Of a DNA stretch of 64,000 nucleotides, positions 9,185 to 21,335 are shown one piece after another. The stretch lies in NCBI GenBank assembly GCA_025677825.1, contig JAIXMO010000066.1:1-64000 (forward strand), in the 5' to 3' direction. The stretch comes from Helicostylum pulchrum (lineage: Eukaryota; Mucoromycota; Mucoromycetes; Mucorales; Mucoraceae). Every line of letters begins with the position of its first letter. The first letter of the stretch is position 1. The notes below the pieces were generated by a model. It ran no database searches. It had not been told where the DNA came from and saw only the letters and a program-made list of their open reading frames with translations. Position numbers and translations under genes: made by a program.

Positions 9185-12013
9185 TTATGCTTCTGCCATT
9201 TTAGCTATAAGGTTAACTACATTAGCAGGAATTTCAACTTGCCAATTGGCCATACTCTTCTTCTTGGCAGGTCCAACAGTGATTGTATAAAGTGACGATT
9301 TGGTATCGTTCCAAGTAGTTTCAGTGTTACCAGAGTTTAATTTATCTTGATAACGAGCGAAATAAGTAGCAGAAAGAGTACGGAACATGTCTTCATCTGT
9401 CTTGTCATCACCAGCACACACAATAAAGTCTGCATCAGGAGTTTGAGACAAGATACGCTTGACAATTTCACCCTTATTTACCATCATGGGACGAACTTCC
9501 AAGTTCTTCTTACCAACTAAAATTTCAACTGGCATTTTAGCGACAACAGAGTTCTCTAAATGGTTTTGACATTCCTTGGCTTGGAATAAACCATACTCTT
9601 CATCAGCCATACGATAATGCCATGTAATAGACGATTTCTTGTGTTCAACAAAACTACCTTCCGTGCGTTCAGTATAATAATCAAAGATTTCAATAACATC
9701 CTTCTTCCAGCTCATATCAACGTTTTCCAAAATATTTGTCCATTGAGAAGATCCAGAAGCCTTTACGAAACAACCGTGTTCTGCGCTTAATCCAAGGTTT
9801 TTGATACCTCCTAACCATTCTTCTAAACAAGCTTGATCACGACCAGATACAACCCAAACCTCATTATGAGGATCATTACAGATATCTTGCAAGTATTGTA
9901 ACATTTCTGTAGTAGGCTTAGCATCTGTAGGAACGGAAACAATAGGTGCCAAAGTACCGTCATAATCAAAGAACATAAGACGTTTCTTAGATTTCTTGTA
10001 ACTATCAATAAAACGTTGAGAATCCAAAGGAGGTGTAGATTGAGATTGAAGTGAAAAGTTTTGAGTACTTTCAACTAATTGCTTAACAAAAGATTTAGCC
10101 CAATAAGCAGCAGAATGTTCTTTTACATATTGGAAGAGTTGATTATGACGAGTAAGTTTATCTTCAGGACTCATCAATAAAGCTTCGTTCAAGGCCTTGG
10201 CAACACCAGCATAATCAAAAGGATTTACAATCAGGGCAGCACTTAAAGAGCCAGCAGTACCAGTAAACTCGGATAAAATAAGAGGACCATGAGATTCTTG
10301 TTGACAAATAATATACTCTAAAGATGTAGTGTTCATACCATCTCTTAAACTAGTGATTAAACCAACATCAGCGACAGATAAAAGTGCATAGTACTCATCA
10401 CGATCGATATCTTGGTAATAATGGTGAACAGGGGTGAATTCAAGAGACCCATAAAGACTGTTAATGTGACTGACAGCTTCTGAAACCTTGTTTTCTAATT
10501 TAGAATTATCACCATAGGTAGGGGTTGTTACTTGTACCAACACAACTTGCTTACGCCATTCAGGATAATCATGCAAAAATTTTTCAAATGCGTGTAATTT
10601 TTGAAGTACACCCTTGGTAGAATCCAATTTATCTCGACCGATAATAATCTTTTTACCGGCATACATGGCTCGGATAGCCTTCATTTTGGGTGCTACAGTA
10701 GGCTCGTGGCGGAATTGATCTACGCGGTTAGCGTCGATACCAATAGGAAATGTACCGACCGAAACAATATGACCGTTAACGTTAACACCTGTCTGTGTCG
10801 ATTCACAACCAAGTACTCTAGTACAAGCACCGATAAAATGTCTAGCATAAGAATATGTCTATGTTGATTTATAATTTTAGTACTACTGATGATTATTATT
10901 ATTTTCTATTTCCGTTTCTTTACCTGAAAACCGACTAAATTGGCACCCAACAAACCACTAAGAAGTTCTTTACGGGCTTTTAAAAAAAAGGGCTGTCAAT
11001 TTCATACGTAATGCTTTGGTAATGTAAAAAAAAAATACTTACTAGATAAACAACGGAAAATTTCAGAGCTAGGGAAGGTAGCATGAAGGAAAAGTCCAAT
11101 AGGAGCATCGGGAACCATTTCTCTCAACATTTCCGGAACCAACAATAAATGATAATCATTAATAAAAACTAGAAAGCATACAATGTTTAGCGATTTTTTG
11201 TTTGAAATAAAAAATATAAAAAAACTTACTTATATCTCCAGGACGATACTGTGAAGCAATAACTTGTGCAAATTGATGATTGACAGCAACATAATCTTCC
11301 CAATATTGTTTTTCGGATTTACCGTTACTATCATTTGTCCAAACTAAATAATGGAATAAAGGCCAAAGAACTATATACAAAAAAAAAAAAAAAAAGTTAT
11401 TAGAATACATAAATACAAATGAAACGCGAAAAATAAAGAATAGCTTACCCTCTTTACAGTAGCCTTCATAATGACCACGAGATTTACTATCCAAAAAGAT
11501 TGGTATAATATGGCCGGTTTCCATCAAGAGCCCAGATAGTTTAGTCTTGTCTTCTTCTGTTAAATCTTCTGCAGGAAGGACAACCTTATTTGATTCGTCC
11601 TTAATAGGACCAGTCCAACCAATATGTAAGGTTTGGTATTCATCATTTAAGCTTTGCAAACCAGCATTAAGTGCACCGTGACCTCTATTTTGTACAATCA
11701 TCCATTCAGCAGCACGGAACTTTGCACGTAAGGTACGACCACGACGATGATGACGGGTCACTTTTGATACGGGGGCGGCAATGACACCATCATCATCATC
11801 ATCTTCTTCTTCTTCTTCTTCTTTTTCAAATTTTTGAACAGATGGTGTAGATTTGGCTGGGTCATCACTTACCACTGTGGACACGCTATTGGAGGATCTG
11901 GAGATATTGTAAGGGATTTGATGCGTTACGTTGATAATACGTCCAGATATATGAGGCATTCTTCCTGCCAAAGGTAAATAATCGGCAACCTTTTCTGCTG
12001 TTAATGGTGACAT
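9185..12013 (-). CDS. Trehalose-6-phosphate synthase/phosphatase (Tps2-like, GT20 + HAD)
   Basis: Exons 12013-11449, 11370-11230, 11168-11043, 10976-10924 and 10858-9185; 852 aa. The first 90 residues are a variable tail with an Asp/Glu run. The GT20 domain follows (VLWPLFHYLVW, FINDYHLLLVPEMLR, LLGANLVGFQ, GRDKLDSTKGVLQKLHAFE, SLRDGMN, LILSEFTGTAGSL). The C-terminus is a trehalose-phosphatase domain with DYDGTLAPI (nucleophile Asp about 593, second Asp about 595), VSGRD, AEHG and GDDKTDEDMF, so phosphatase activity should be retained. UDP-glucose contacts in the GT20 part also look present; in yeast Tps2 that domain is thought non-catalytic, so bifunctionality is open. The pathway makes trehalose in the cytosol for stress and spore dormancy. 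Confidence 0.92.
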
Positions 12014-12520
12014 AATTTTATTGTTTTAAAGTTTTTTAAAGTGAAAAAAGGAAAAGAACAACAACAACAAAAGCAATAATTTTATATGAAAAAAAAATCG
12101 CTGGCTTAGAAAAAATCGCATAAAGCCAATTTTAGAATTCATCACTGTGCCGTAATTTTCGGAAAATTCTGTCTTGAAATTTGATGAACCGACAATCGTT
12201 TCGAATAGTTTATACTTGTTTGATCATTTCGTTTTACTATGCAAATACCATTTTATCACCATGTCGACCATGTAACAATATATAATTTCTATGAACATAC
12301 GGATTATTTAATAAAAGAGCGTAGGGACATAATTTACGCTTTTTTGTTCATGTGACAACATTATGTCATCATCACCGTTTATCTCTCTTCGAAATCAGTA
12401 ACATGTTGGCACAAGTAAAAAAAAAAATTAAATCCCCCAAAGGCTGGATCATTTAGATTACAGAGCGACTGGTAAATTTTGCCCGTTTTTAAAAAAAAAA
12501 TGGCGATTTCTGAAAAATAA
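12014..12520. other. Promoter region of the trehalose gene and upstream spacer
   Basis: AT-rich, with CAACAACAACAA just upstream of the minus-strand start. No stress-response element (CCCCT/AGGGG) cluster is obvious. I see no gene. Confidence 0.4.
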
Positions 12521-12819
12521 ATGTCTTTTTGGGGCAAAGTTAAATTGGTGTTGCTGCGAGTTATTGTCGACTATGATGTAAAGGCTTTAACATCTAATAA
12601 GTTTTCATCCACCTCCCTGCCTACAAAATCGCCTTATATAGGTTTTCGTACGACCGACAGGGACGCTAACCTTTTATATACACTGTATACCTTCTATCTA
12701 TGTCGAGTAAATTTTTTTAATAACGTAATGTTTAAATAAACGACCATTTTCCACAGGAATTAGCTGAAGCTCGTACTGAAGGTTATAAATATCATGATCC
12801 ATCTATATACTTAATTTGA
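12521..12819 (+). CDS. Small hypothetical protein, two exons
   Basis: ATG 12521 opens a frame whose first exon can end at a consensus donor (12707) and join an acceptor CCACAG, giving exons 12521-12706 and 12757-12819 and 82 aa. The sequence starts MSFWGKVKLVLLRVIVDYDV, and the second exon reads ELAEARTEGYKYHDPSIYLI. The 50-nt intron fits the locus. Composition is protein-like but I do not recognise it. The stretch around residues 55-62 (LLYTLYTFYLCR) could be intron read-through, so the true donor may lie earlier. It is possibly a remnant. Confidence 0.35.
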
Positions 12820-14527
12820 GCTTAAAACAAAAGATCTTATCAGAGCTTCATTTTTGACTTTCGCATCCTAGGACTTTGACAGGTACTTGTTGATATTGGA
12901 TTTAACAAATGTTCAAAATTTCAGCTAAAACTAAAATCTTAAAAAACAACTGTTACTCGACATATATGGGATGCTTGTGTTCATTTTTAAAGCTTTTAAT
13001 AATACCAAAGTGTAGCACTATGGTAAACAAAACCTATCGGCTCTACCTTTTGAGTTACAATCAAGAGAAATACAAATAGATGATATCGCTATAATCCCAT
13101 TCTAACTTCTGTTGATACAATAGATAAATTATGAGTATATACTAATGACAACGCAATATACTTGTAGTCGTCAAATGTAGAATACTGCTTTCGTGATTTT
13201 CTCGTCCGTATTTAATGAAGTACGACCATACTGTCCGTTTTATAATATATAACAGGCAAGGAAGATATTAATTACTTGGGTTTCTAGTTGACAGTATGTA
13301 TTAAGATACATCTGCTAGATTCATCTAACGATAGCAGTTTTGTAACGCTGATTAAAATATTTCGAGTAAACTGAAATATGTTTAATGGTACTCTGGTAAA
13401 AGTCGCCACCAAATTGACGAGGAGAACATACTGCTAAAAAAGGAGTAGAAATAGTTGAAGTGACACTGTGGATTCAAAGAATTTCAAGGTCAATTGCTGG
13501 TACAAGATGTGTAAGGTCTCAATTTACAATTGTTCCTGCATTATTGCGAGGACAATTAATAAATCTCAAAGCATTATCGCTCATCCAGCTTTAATTCACC
13601 TAGGTCACATTCCCTCTCATGGTTAAAACTATGCTGTATTATTTCAGTACAGGTATATACTCCAGTTAGAACTAAATAAACGTTTGGAAGTTAATCTTGA
13701 TGATATTGATATAATTAATTACTTTGAACAAAAATATCAAAAATTGCACTAAATACAAAACACTCTTAATACTACTCTTAAGCATTAACCCCACTCTCAA
13801 AAACAATATACAATAACACATCAAACACAAAGTTATCAATAGACTTATTTTTCTTAACCAACTGAACTTATTTAAATTATAGAAATCTCAATCAAAATTT
13901 AAATATAAATACCGGAGAAAGGATTTTTATAGAAAATATGCTGACCGAAATCAGTAACTTAAACGTAGTACTCGAGAACATAACGAGTCAAACGGCAGAG
14001 AAATAAATTATAGCAAAAGATACGATGAAAAAAGCTGTAGAGGTGGACAAACCAATCATACCTGAGAACACAAAAAAGAACTGCAAACCATAGCATTAAG
14101 AGTATTAGAATTAGTTTGATAGGACTTTTCCCAGATATTCTTCACCTGCGACTCGTTATACAATTTATGGTGATAAGCTTCATCTTTTTATGAATAGTTG
14201 TGTAAGTTAGCTTCTTAAACGTATTTATATTGCAATCTATTTTGATATACTGATTGAGGCAATGCTACGACTAGTTATGTAGGCCGTTGAAAGAGCTTAC
14301 AAAAAACAAAACGGAATAAAAAAAATATGGAACTGTTAGACAGCCATTAATACCGCTGAAAACAAACGAATTGAAAGAAGAAATACTTTAGACTATCTCA
14401 GCAAGCATAACAAGATATTCCCTAAAGCACTGTGTTCTTCAAATCAATAAAATCAGTTTTTTTTATTCAATTTACTAATCCTAAAAGTTGACTGGAGGGA
14501 ATAGATTATCCGTCGTCTGAACTTTCA
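12820..14527. other. Gene-poor interval, possible decayed coding scraps
   Basis: About 1.7 kb with no open frame of note. Around 13,680-14,090 short protein-like scraps appear in different plus-strand frames (LDDIDIINYFEQKYQKL; MLTEISNLNVVLENITSQT), consistent with an old, unidentifiable element. No repeats or RNA genes were recognised. Confidence 0.35.
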
Positions 14528-15839
14528 TCAACAAACTCGCTCTTTCAAATAGGCTTTTTCAGAATATTGTTTGGTTGTTACTTGGCTTGGGTAATATTTT
14601 TCATTTTTTGTTGTTGTATGCTTGATTTGACTTTGACTATTGGTTAGAAAAAAAAATCCCGAAGCTGAATCAAACAGAATCAAACAAGTTGACATACTAT
14701 TGTTTGGAACACCAATAGAATCAATCTTTTGGATTGCTAGCCAATCATCGTCAACGGGAGATAGTATAAATGATTCACCTTCAAAACCTTTTACCAGCAT
14801 TAAAGGCACTGACTTTAACTCAGCCGTATTTCCTTAAATGAATGAAGCCAGACGAACTATCTCTTAAAAATCAATTTTTTCTGGTTACAGTTTACGAAAT
14901 CAAAAATGTCTTGGTGTTATAGTACTTGGAAGTGCCAGGCTTAATAGCACTAAGGTCAATGTGTTTGGCAGTGTTTGCTGTTATTATCAAATCAATCTTA
15001 CAATTAAAACCGTTGTCTTTACATTCTTTTGGCTTTGTATCTCTCCTAGAACCAAAAATGAGTTCTTGTTAGTCAAAATTGTTTAAAAGTGGTACAGTGT
15101 GAAGCAAATCAGAAGGAGTACACTTGCCATCGTAATCTAATGCCCGTCCTTCGGAATTCACTCTATGATAGGACCATGCAGTTTAACAAGATAGTCATTC
15201 TCGCTATTTTTGTCATCTGAATCATATAAATACTCATCACGAAGCATTGTTTCTAAACTATAAAATAAAACAACACTTAAAACACTTTCTTATTATCGTC
15301 AAAAATTATACATACATTTGTAAATAAATTTTTCGGGTTCGTTTGTCGTCAGTCTTGATGTCATATATTTCTTTAATTGTCTTGCAGAGAATTTTTTTTA
15401 TATCCTGAATACCACGAAACTTTGTATAGTAAAAAGATCAATCAAACAATTCTGGATACAAATTGAATTTCGTTCTTACCTTTTCGATGACATTTTCAAA
15501 TGCAACCATATCACAAGCGGAGCGTGCTTCGATTTTTGGGGAAGACAGCTTTTGAATAATTTGTTGTTGTTGTAAAAGGGAGAAGAGACACAAATGTGAA
15601 TTTTGTGATATATCAGACATGTCTATAGTTTGATCCATTGCAAGTCTGTATAATATGGATAATAAAGTTAGAGTCTCATTCCTAAAATTGTACCGACAAA
15701 ACGACAAGTGACTGCAAACTTACGTTTTGAAATAGCTGGTTTTTCTGTCAACAATATCAGTGGCTCTCGCAGTGCTTCTAATAATAGCTCCAACACTTTC
15801 TTCGAGATTGTCAAGATACATGAGATCTGCAGCAACATC
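14528..15839 (-). pseudogene. Broken multi-exon gene of a lineage-specific family
   Basis: Well-formed exons run 15839-15724 (DVAADLMYLDNLEESVGA), 15645-15480 (QTIDMSDISQNSHLCLFSL), 15404-15316 (DIKKILCKTIKEIYDIK) and 15257-15158, with matching phases. The last exon ends LVKLHGPIIE followed by a TGA. Coding similarity continues past that stop in other frames: RALDYDGKCTPSDLL, CKIDLIITANTAKHIDL, and a final piece (about 14,650-14,810) with VPLMLVKGFEGESFIL. The last piece parallels LPIIQIMGFDVHIYIL of the gene at 47 kb, as does the order of blocks, so I infer the two belong to one large mucoralean family of unknown function. No first exon with a start codon was found upstream (15,842-16,178). 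Confidence 0.5.
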
Positions 15840-16178
15840 CTAAAAAAAGAATAATAAAGAGGCTAACAATTAATATTGCAGATATGTTGTGGTATTTTAC
15901 CATAAGTTAACGCAAGAGACTGTACCTTAAATAATTGAGGCTCTCAAGTAACATCTCAATATCATTGTACTAATTAATATCTTAGCCATTTACTTGTACC
16001 GCCTTAAACAATAGTCATGTTACCCTGGTTGTTCTTGAACTATAAAAAGAGTATTAAGAGGAGCAACCTTCTGCTCCCCCTCTTGTTTTTTAAAAGAAAT
16101 TTTAATCAATAAAGATCTATAAAAAGTTTCATCTTACTTACTGTTGTCTCTTTTATTATTTTAATTTGATACTATTTA

Positions 16179-16717
16179 TCACATATATGAAGCCAATGCA
16201 ATGTTACAAATTTTTTTTGTCGCTTTGGCAACCGTGTTTGTGAGGAAGTTGCTTGTGATGATAACGTTGCGTGTAACCTTTTCTGTTTCGACTTCTGAAT
16301 TTCCTGGCAAGCAGGTAATTTCCAGTATTCCTTTGTCGTTGATAAATGTAAAGGCTATAAAAGACGTATGAGGTATTATTAGAAACAAATTCATATAGTA
16401 TGAACTATATAACAAACTTTACACTGTATATATTTGCCTTCATATTCAAGACCCAACTGCTAAAGTCTTCATTATTACACTTTAATGCTAGCTTAATTGT
16501 ATATATGTAGTCTCCTTCTGCAACTTCACGCGTCCCAAGGGTGTATGCACCACAAGAGAAAAAGCCTGGAAGCCTGTTTTCTTCTTCATAGTGCTCTTCA
16601 AGCCAATCAAGTGAATTCCTAAAGAAACAGAAGCGCTATACTTTTATATAAATCTTCGAGGATAGCATACCACATCGGCTTTCTGAGTAAAGCCAGACTT
16701 CTTGTTTTTGACGGCAT
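16179..16717 (-). CDS. Hypothetical protein, three exons
   Basis: Exons 16717-16671, 16618-16425 and 16354-16179 give 138 aa with consistent phases and canonical GT/AG ends. It begins MPSKTRSLALLRKPMW and continues NSLDWLEEHYEEENRL and FFSCGAYTLGTREVAEGDY. The third exon holds ITCLPGNSEVETEKVTRNV. Alternating polar and hydrophobic strands suggest a small beta-rich domain (MATH- or C2-like is possible but unproven). There is no signal peptide. It sits between a broken gene and repeat scraps, so it may itself be a fragment of a larger family member. Confidence 0.45.
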
Positions 16718-17781
16718 GTTTGTATGCGGTTTCTTTAAAAAGGAGGGATTATTTAATCATGATTTATTTAATCAACATGACATATTATATTTCTCACGTA
16801 CTCATATTTACGTTATTAAAAAAAAACTCGTTTTTGTATGTAAAGTACCTGTTATTGTTGGACGTGCGCCAAAAAAAAAAATACGTAATAAATTAGTACT
16901 GAAGGTGTACTAATAATTGCTAACAATGGTTTCTAGCAATGAAGACTCTAAACAAGTTACCAAAAGACTAGTGTTGTATCAGGTTTAGTGTGAGGCTTTC
17001 TCGTTGCAAAAGGTATATATTTATTTACATGTCGTAAGTTAATAAAACCTCTCAAATCTATGGTACCTTATAAAGTACTTCATATGCGATCTCTATAACG
17101 GTTTCACACCTTTTACTACGTGGTAAGCTGTAATATTTACATATCATCACGTCTTTTTACTAACATGCTTATCCTCTCTTCAACTCATATCTCAATTCTC
17201 TTACTATAAAAAAATATAAGAGAAAGAATGGGAGCGTCAAGAGTTGCAATTTTTTTATACAGATATTTTATAGTCTATATATTTTGACCGTTTTTTTCTT
17301 AGTGAAAAAGAAAAAAGGGGTGTCTGTAAAAACGGCACAATTAAGGCTGCAGCTGCAGTTTTCTTTCGCACCTGACAGCGATCATGGCTTTCCATGACAG
17401 TCTAAAACAATCGGCTGTAATTTATAGTGTGATATTTTAATTTTTGTTTTTTGAGTGGGGAAACTCTACCTCTGTTTTCTTTGCTTTAATGAAAAAGGGG
17501 AGAGGGAACTCTACTATTTTTTTTATATTAAAAAAATAAGAGGGAGAACCTCTGCCATTTTTTTTATGAATGGTGTTTGGTTTGTGCTGTAACTATCTTT
17601 CTCCAAAATAAAAAGACCGTCGCTAAATGTTGCTACATCATGACATAAAACCTTTTGCGGAATTTGACTACGTTATTTGCAGTTAACTACATATCCATTA
17701 TAAACTATGCCGCCGCATTTAGCTAAAATTTCACTTTTTTCCTTGCTTTATTTTTATTCACATTTCGAAAAGTAATCTATA
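16718..17781. other. Intergenic, about 1.1 kb
   Basis: No supported gene. It contains a perfect palindrome CTGCAGCTGCAG (17347-17358). Just to its right are alternating A- and T-runs with three repeats of a short AGGGGAGAGGGAACTCTAC-like motif (17,450-17,560), apparently a decayed tandem array. Confidence 0.35.
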
Positions 17782-17985
17782 ATGCCACTTTTAGACATAA
17801 CGAACAAGGTCAGTAAAAGAGGAAAAGTCCTTTGATATTTCACCCATAGAGTCATTTGCGGCCTTTTTCAGCCTGCAAAATGGAATAATACTGACATTAG
17901 CAAAGAATTGTGTATACCAAGAACAACTGTTGTTACAATCTTAAAAAAGTTTGTAAATGAAGGTCTCTCCAAAAGTGACGCATAA
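17782..17985 (+). mobile_element. Tc1/mariner-type transposase N-terminal fragment
   Basis: One frame of 67 codons with a single internal TGA (after RGKVL) reads MPLLDITNKVSKRGKVL, then THRVICGLFQPAKWNNTDI, SKELCIPRTTVVTILKKF and VNEGLSKSDA. The second part is a helix-turn-helix of the paired-like kind that begins Tc1/mariner transposases (xxISKELxIPRTTVxxILKKFxxEG). The rest of the transposase, including the DDE/D core, is absent, and I found no terminal inverted repeats nearby. The family call is from motif shape, not from an alignment. Confidence 0.55.
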
Positions 17986-18687
17986 ATTTTGAATAAAAGT
18001 TGTATTTAGCTGTATACATTAGTATATATTTGAACACTGTGGCAATATTTGTAATTTAAAACGGTCCTTCTAGCATTGACCTTATAACTCTGAGTGCATT
18101 CACATCATTTATCCATTTAGGTTTGAGCTTGATGTTAATTGAACAATTTGTTTTTTGAGTGTATTTGTATTACGGTGTAAGTTTTCGTGTACTTGGTGAA
18201 AATAAATAAATAAGGAGATACAAGAGTTAAATTTTAATATCTATTCTCGTACGCATATGAAGGATCTACACGACTATTATGTATACACAAGTATATATAT
18301 ATTATATATATATAAAGGAATAGTTATCTAATGTATATGGAGGGAAATGAAATGTATATATATATATCACTTTGTTCTCCCGTTATTGTATTTGCATAGA
18401 GGAGACAATGCATTAATGTAAACAATGGAGTATATTATGTATGTATTTGTCACAAGTAGATATATGATGAGCCAAATTGAATACCAAAAACGCTCGAATA
18501 GCTCCTCCTCCCTTTTTTATTGGGCTTTGACTTGATTCTCCTACTTGGTTAAAGAGCATTTTTGTGAGACCTTTTAGTCAGGTGTGTATAAAGAAAAATT
18601 TAGCTTCAAGAAAGGCAAAATTACAACAGCGAAAAAAAAAAAGTTTTTTTCTTTCCTTCCTTTCCTTTTACAGCCCTTTTTAAACAA
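17986..18687. other. Intergenic with AT microsatellites
   Basis: About 700 bp without a gene. Runs of TATATA (around 18,290-18,312 and 18,355-18,366) and T-runs precede the sirtuin start codon. Confidence 0.4.
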
Positions 18688-19926
18688 ATGAAGGTTAAAA
18701 TTGCGATTTCTGAACCTACAGAAGTCATTGATCCTCTCCTTACTGATTTATCATCGTACATCGCAAAAAGTAAGCGTGCTTTGATTGTAACAGGTGCAGG
18801 GATCTCTTGTAGTAGTGGCATTCCAGTAAGTTACAAATATTTTTTGTTTTTGTTTTCATCATCAATTTTTTTTTTATGAACGCTAACGGTTATTATTATT
18901 GTTTAAAAAAAAAAGGATTTTCGTTCAGCAGATGGTTTATATAATCTTGTAAAGAAACAACATCCAAATACAGTATTACGTGGCCAAGAATTGTTTGACG
19001 CGACGTTATTTCGAAACGAAAAGACCATTCAATGCTTCTATACATTCATGGCAGAATTAAGATCACTTATTTCTAAAGCTAATCCAACCATAACCCATGA
19101 GTTTATTCAATCGTTAACCAATAAGGGACAATTATTACGCTGCTATACACAAAATATCGACTTTTTAGAAGAAGATTTAGATATTCCCACTATTCAATTG
19201 CATGGCACCATGAAGGAAGTAAAATGTACACTTTGTTCTACTAATTACGATTTTACCGATGAATACGAAAAAATGTTCCGTGAAGGTGAAGCACCTATTT
19301 GCCCTCGTTGTGAATCAATTGATATAGAAAGAACTAGACTAGGTAAAAGACAATTGGCAGTTGGTACACTTCGACCAGCTATTGTACTTTATAACGAAAA
19401 TCATCCTAATGGTGAGTCGATTGGTCAGCTGCAGGTCAGTGATTTAAAAAAGAAGCCTGATCTTATGATTGTGATGGGTACTTCTTTAAAAATCCCAGCT
19501 CTCAAAAAATTCATCAAGCAAGCTGCCCGTATTATTCATTCTAAACCTGGTGGATGTGTTGTATTTGTTAATCGTACTAGCCCAACTAAAGAATGGGATA
19601 AAGTATTTGATTATGAAGTACTTGGTGACTCAGATGAATGGGTTAAAATAACAAACGAGAAAATCGCCAACGAAAAATTAATGACTCAAACAGCTAATAA
19701 GCTTCGACGTATCGCTAAAGAACAACAAGAAGAAGAAGAAGAGGAAGACTCGGAAAAAGAAAATAAGAAACCCAGTAAACCAAAAAAAGCTACGATTATT
19801 ACAATTAAATCTTCTAATTTAAAAACTACATCAATCAAGAGAACAATATCAAAATCACAAACGACACTTCAAGATTTTCGTGTCACTAAACGTCGTGCTT
19901 GCGCAAAAGTTGGTAAATGTGCCTAA
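18688..19926 (+). CDS. Sirtuin, Hst3/Hst4-like NAD+-dependent deacetylase
   Basis: Exons 18688-18825 and 18916-19926, 382 aa. NAD+-dependent lysine deacetylase; the Hst3/Hst4 class removes H3K56 acetylation after replication. Visible motifs: VTGAGISCSSGIPDFR (residues about 34-49), TQNID (124-128), catalytic His142 in LHGTM, structural zinc cysteines C150/C153 and C175/C178, and MGTSLKIPALK. The C-terminal 90 residues are charged and disordered (a long E-run, then Lys-rich segments). They carry QTTLQDFR at 361-368, which resembles a PCNA-interaction box lacking the last aromatic, followed by TKRRA. The short spacing of the zinc module and the unusual RLGKRQLAVGTLRPAIVLY segment fit the Hst3/4 group better than Sir2/Hst2. 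Confidence 0.88.
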
Positions 19927-20309
19927 TCGTACTCTTTTTTAAAACCGATTTATATATATATATTTATACACACACACACACTCTCTCTCTCTCTCTCTTT
20001 CTCACACAAATACACGTTCAATTTACTTTATACTGTTTCATAATTAAACCGATATATACAAGCTGTTCACATACTTATGGGTATACATCAATTTAAAAAA
20101 CAACTCTTCTCGCCTTATTCGTGACCTTAGAGAAAATCTGATATGGTTACTATATATTTGAATAAAACAGGAGTTCAGTCTCTTATACTATGTACATATA
20201 TAGGAGAGTATATAATTAACATGTATGTATGAAAACTTAAAAATATTACAATGATAAATATATAAAAAATAAAAAATAAAAATCAAGCGGGGGTGGGTTA
20301 CTTTTTATC
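19927..20309. repeat. Spacer with (CA)n(CT)n microsatellite
   Basis: Between the sirtuin and the next gene. A compound microsatellite, six CA units followed by nine CT units, occupies about 19,968-19,998, preceded by a TATATA run. The rest is AT-rich with no gene. Confidence 0.7.
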
Positions 20310-21226
20310 ATGTTTACTTCTTTGTTACGCCCACTTCAACGTAAACATTTGCTTTTATGTAAAGGAATTTCAACCATTATGAGTCAACAAGAAAGAAGTT
20401 TTTCAGCGGCCTGTTGTATTATTGGAGATGAAATCCTTAATGGCAAAACTCGAGATTCCAATGCTTATTTTTTATGTAAAAAGTATTTCGACATGTATAA
20501 ATATCAACTATTATTAACAACGTTTTTATTATTAAAGCTAAATATTTATTTGAACTCGGCATTGACTTGAAAAGAGTAGAAACTATTCCAGACGATTATG
20601 ATTCAATTGCGGAAACCATAAAAAGATTATCCAGCCAACACGATATTGTATTTACAAGTGGAGGAATTGGACCTACACATGATGATATTACGTATGAAGC
20701 TTTAGCCAGAGCTTTTGATTTGCCATTAAAATTAGACGAGGAAACATGCGTACGTATGGAACAAGTATCAAAGACGAAGATTGAAGGTTGGAGCCTTACC
20801 GAGGAAAGAAAGCGTATGGCTATATTCCCAGAACCATCGATTAAGTTACGTAATCAGGATGATCTTTGGGTACCAGTAGTGGTAGTGAATAAAAATGTAC
20901 ATGTTTTACCCGGTATACCAAGATTATTTGAACGGTTATTAGAATCGTTGAAACCTCATTTTGTGACACTCGCGGGGGAGAGTACATCGTATCATCGTGT
21001 TCAAGTAGCTACGGAATTACCAGAGGGACAAATTGCGTCCTTTTTATCGCAATTACAAGACGAATGCAACAGTCAAAATATTAAGATCGGAAGTTACCCA
21101 AAATGGGGAAAAACCAAAGATGGTGTTCGTGTGGTTGTAAGCGTAGTAGGTAAAGATCAAGATAATGTTCATCTTGTTGGCAATAAAGTTGCTGATGGTA
21201 TATCTGGTTGGATCATTAAAGACTAG
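20310..21226 (+). CDS. Molybdopterin-binding (MoaB/CinA-like) domain protein
   Basis: Exons 20310-20475 and 20538-21226, 284 aa. The MoaB/Mog fold is clear: CCIIGDEILNGKTRDSNAY (family GDEIL..G...D.N), the DLKRVETIPDDYDSI strand-helix, and VFTSGGIGPTHDDITYEAL, the signature TxGG(I/L)GPTxDD. VHVLPGIPRLFERL follows. Eukaryotic relatives include the N-terminal domain of FAD synthase and stand-alone fungal proteins of unsettled function, so a role in molybdenum cofactor synthesis should not be assumed. The first 24 residues (MFTSLLRPLQRKHLLLCKGI) are basic and hydrophobic and could be a mitochondrial presequence; an internal ATG at codon 24 would give a cytosolic form. Confidence 0.8.
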
Positions 21227-21335
21227 ATGCTACTACTTGATTGGCTTAATAAATTTAATGTAAAAAAAAATCTTTTTTTTTCAAGATTGACAGGGCGTTT
21301 TTATGTAAAAAAATATTATATAACTCATACACGTT

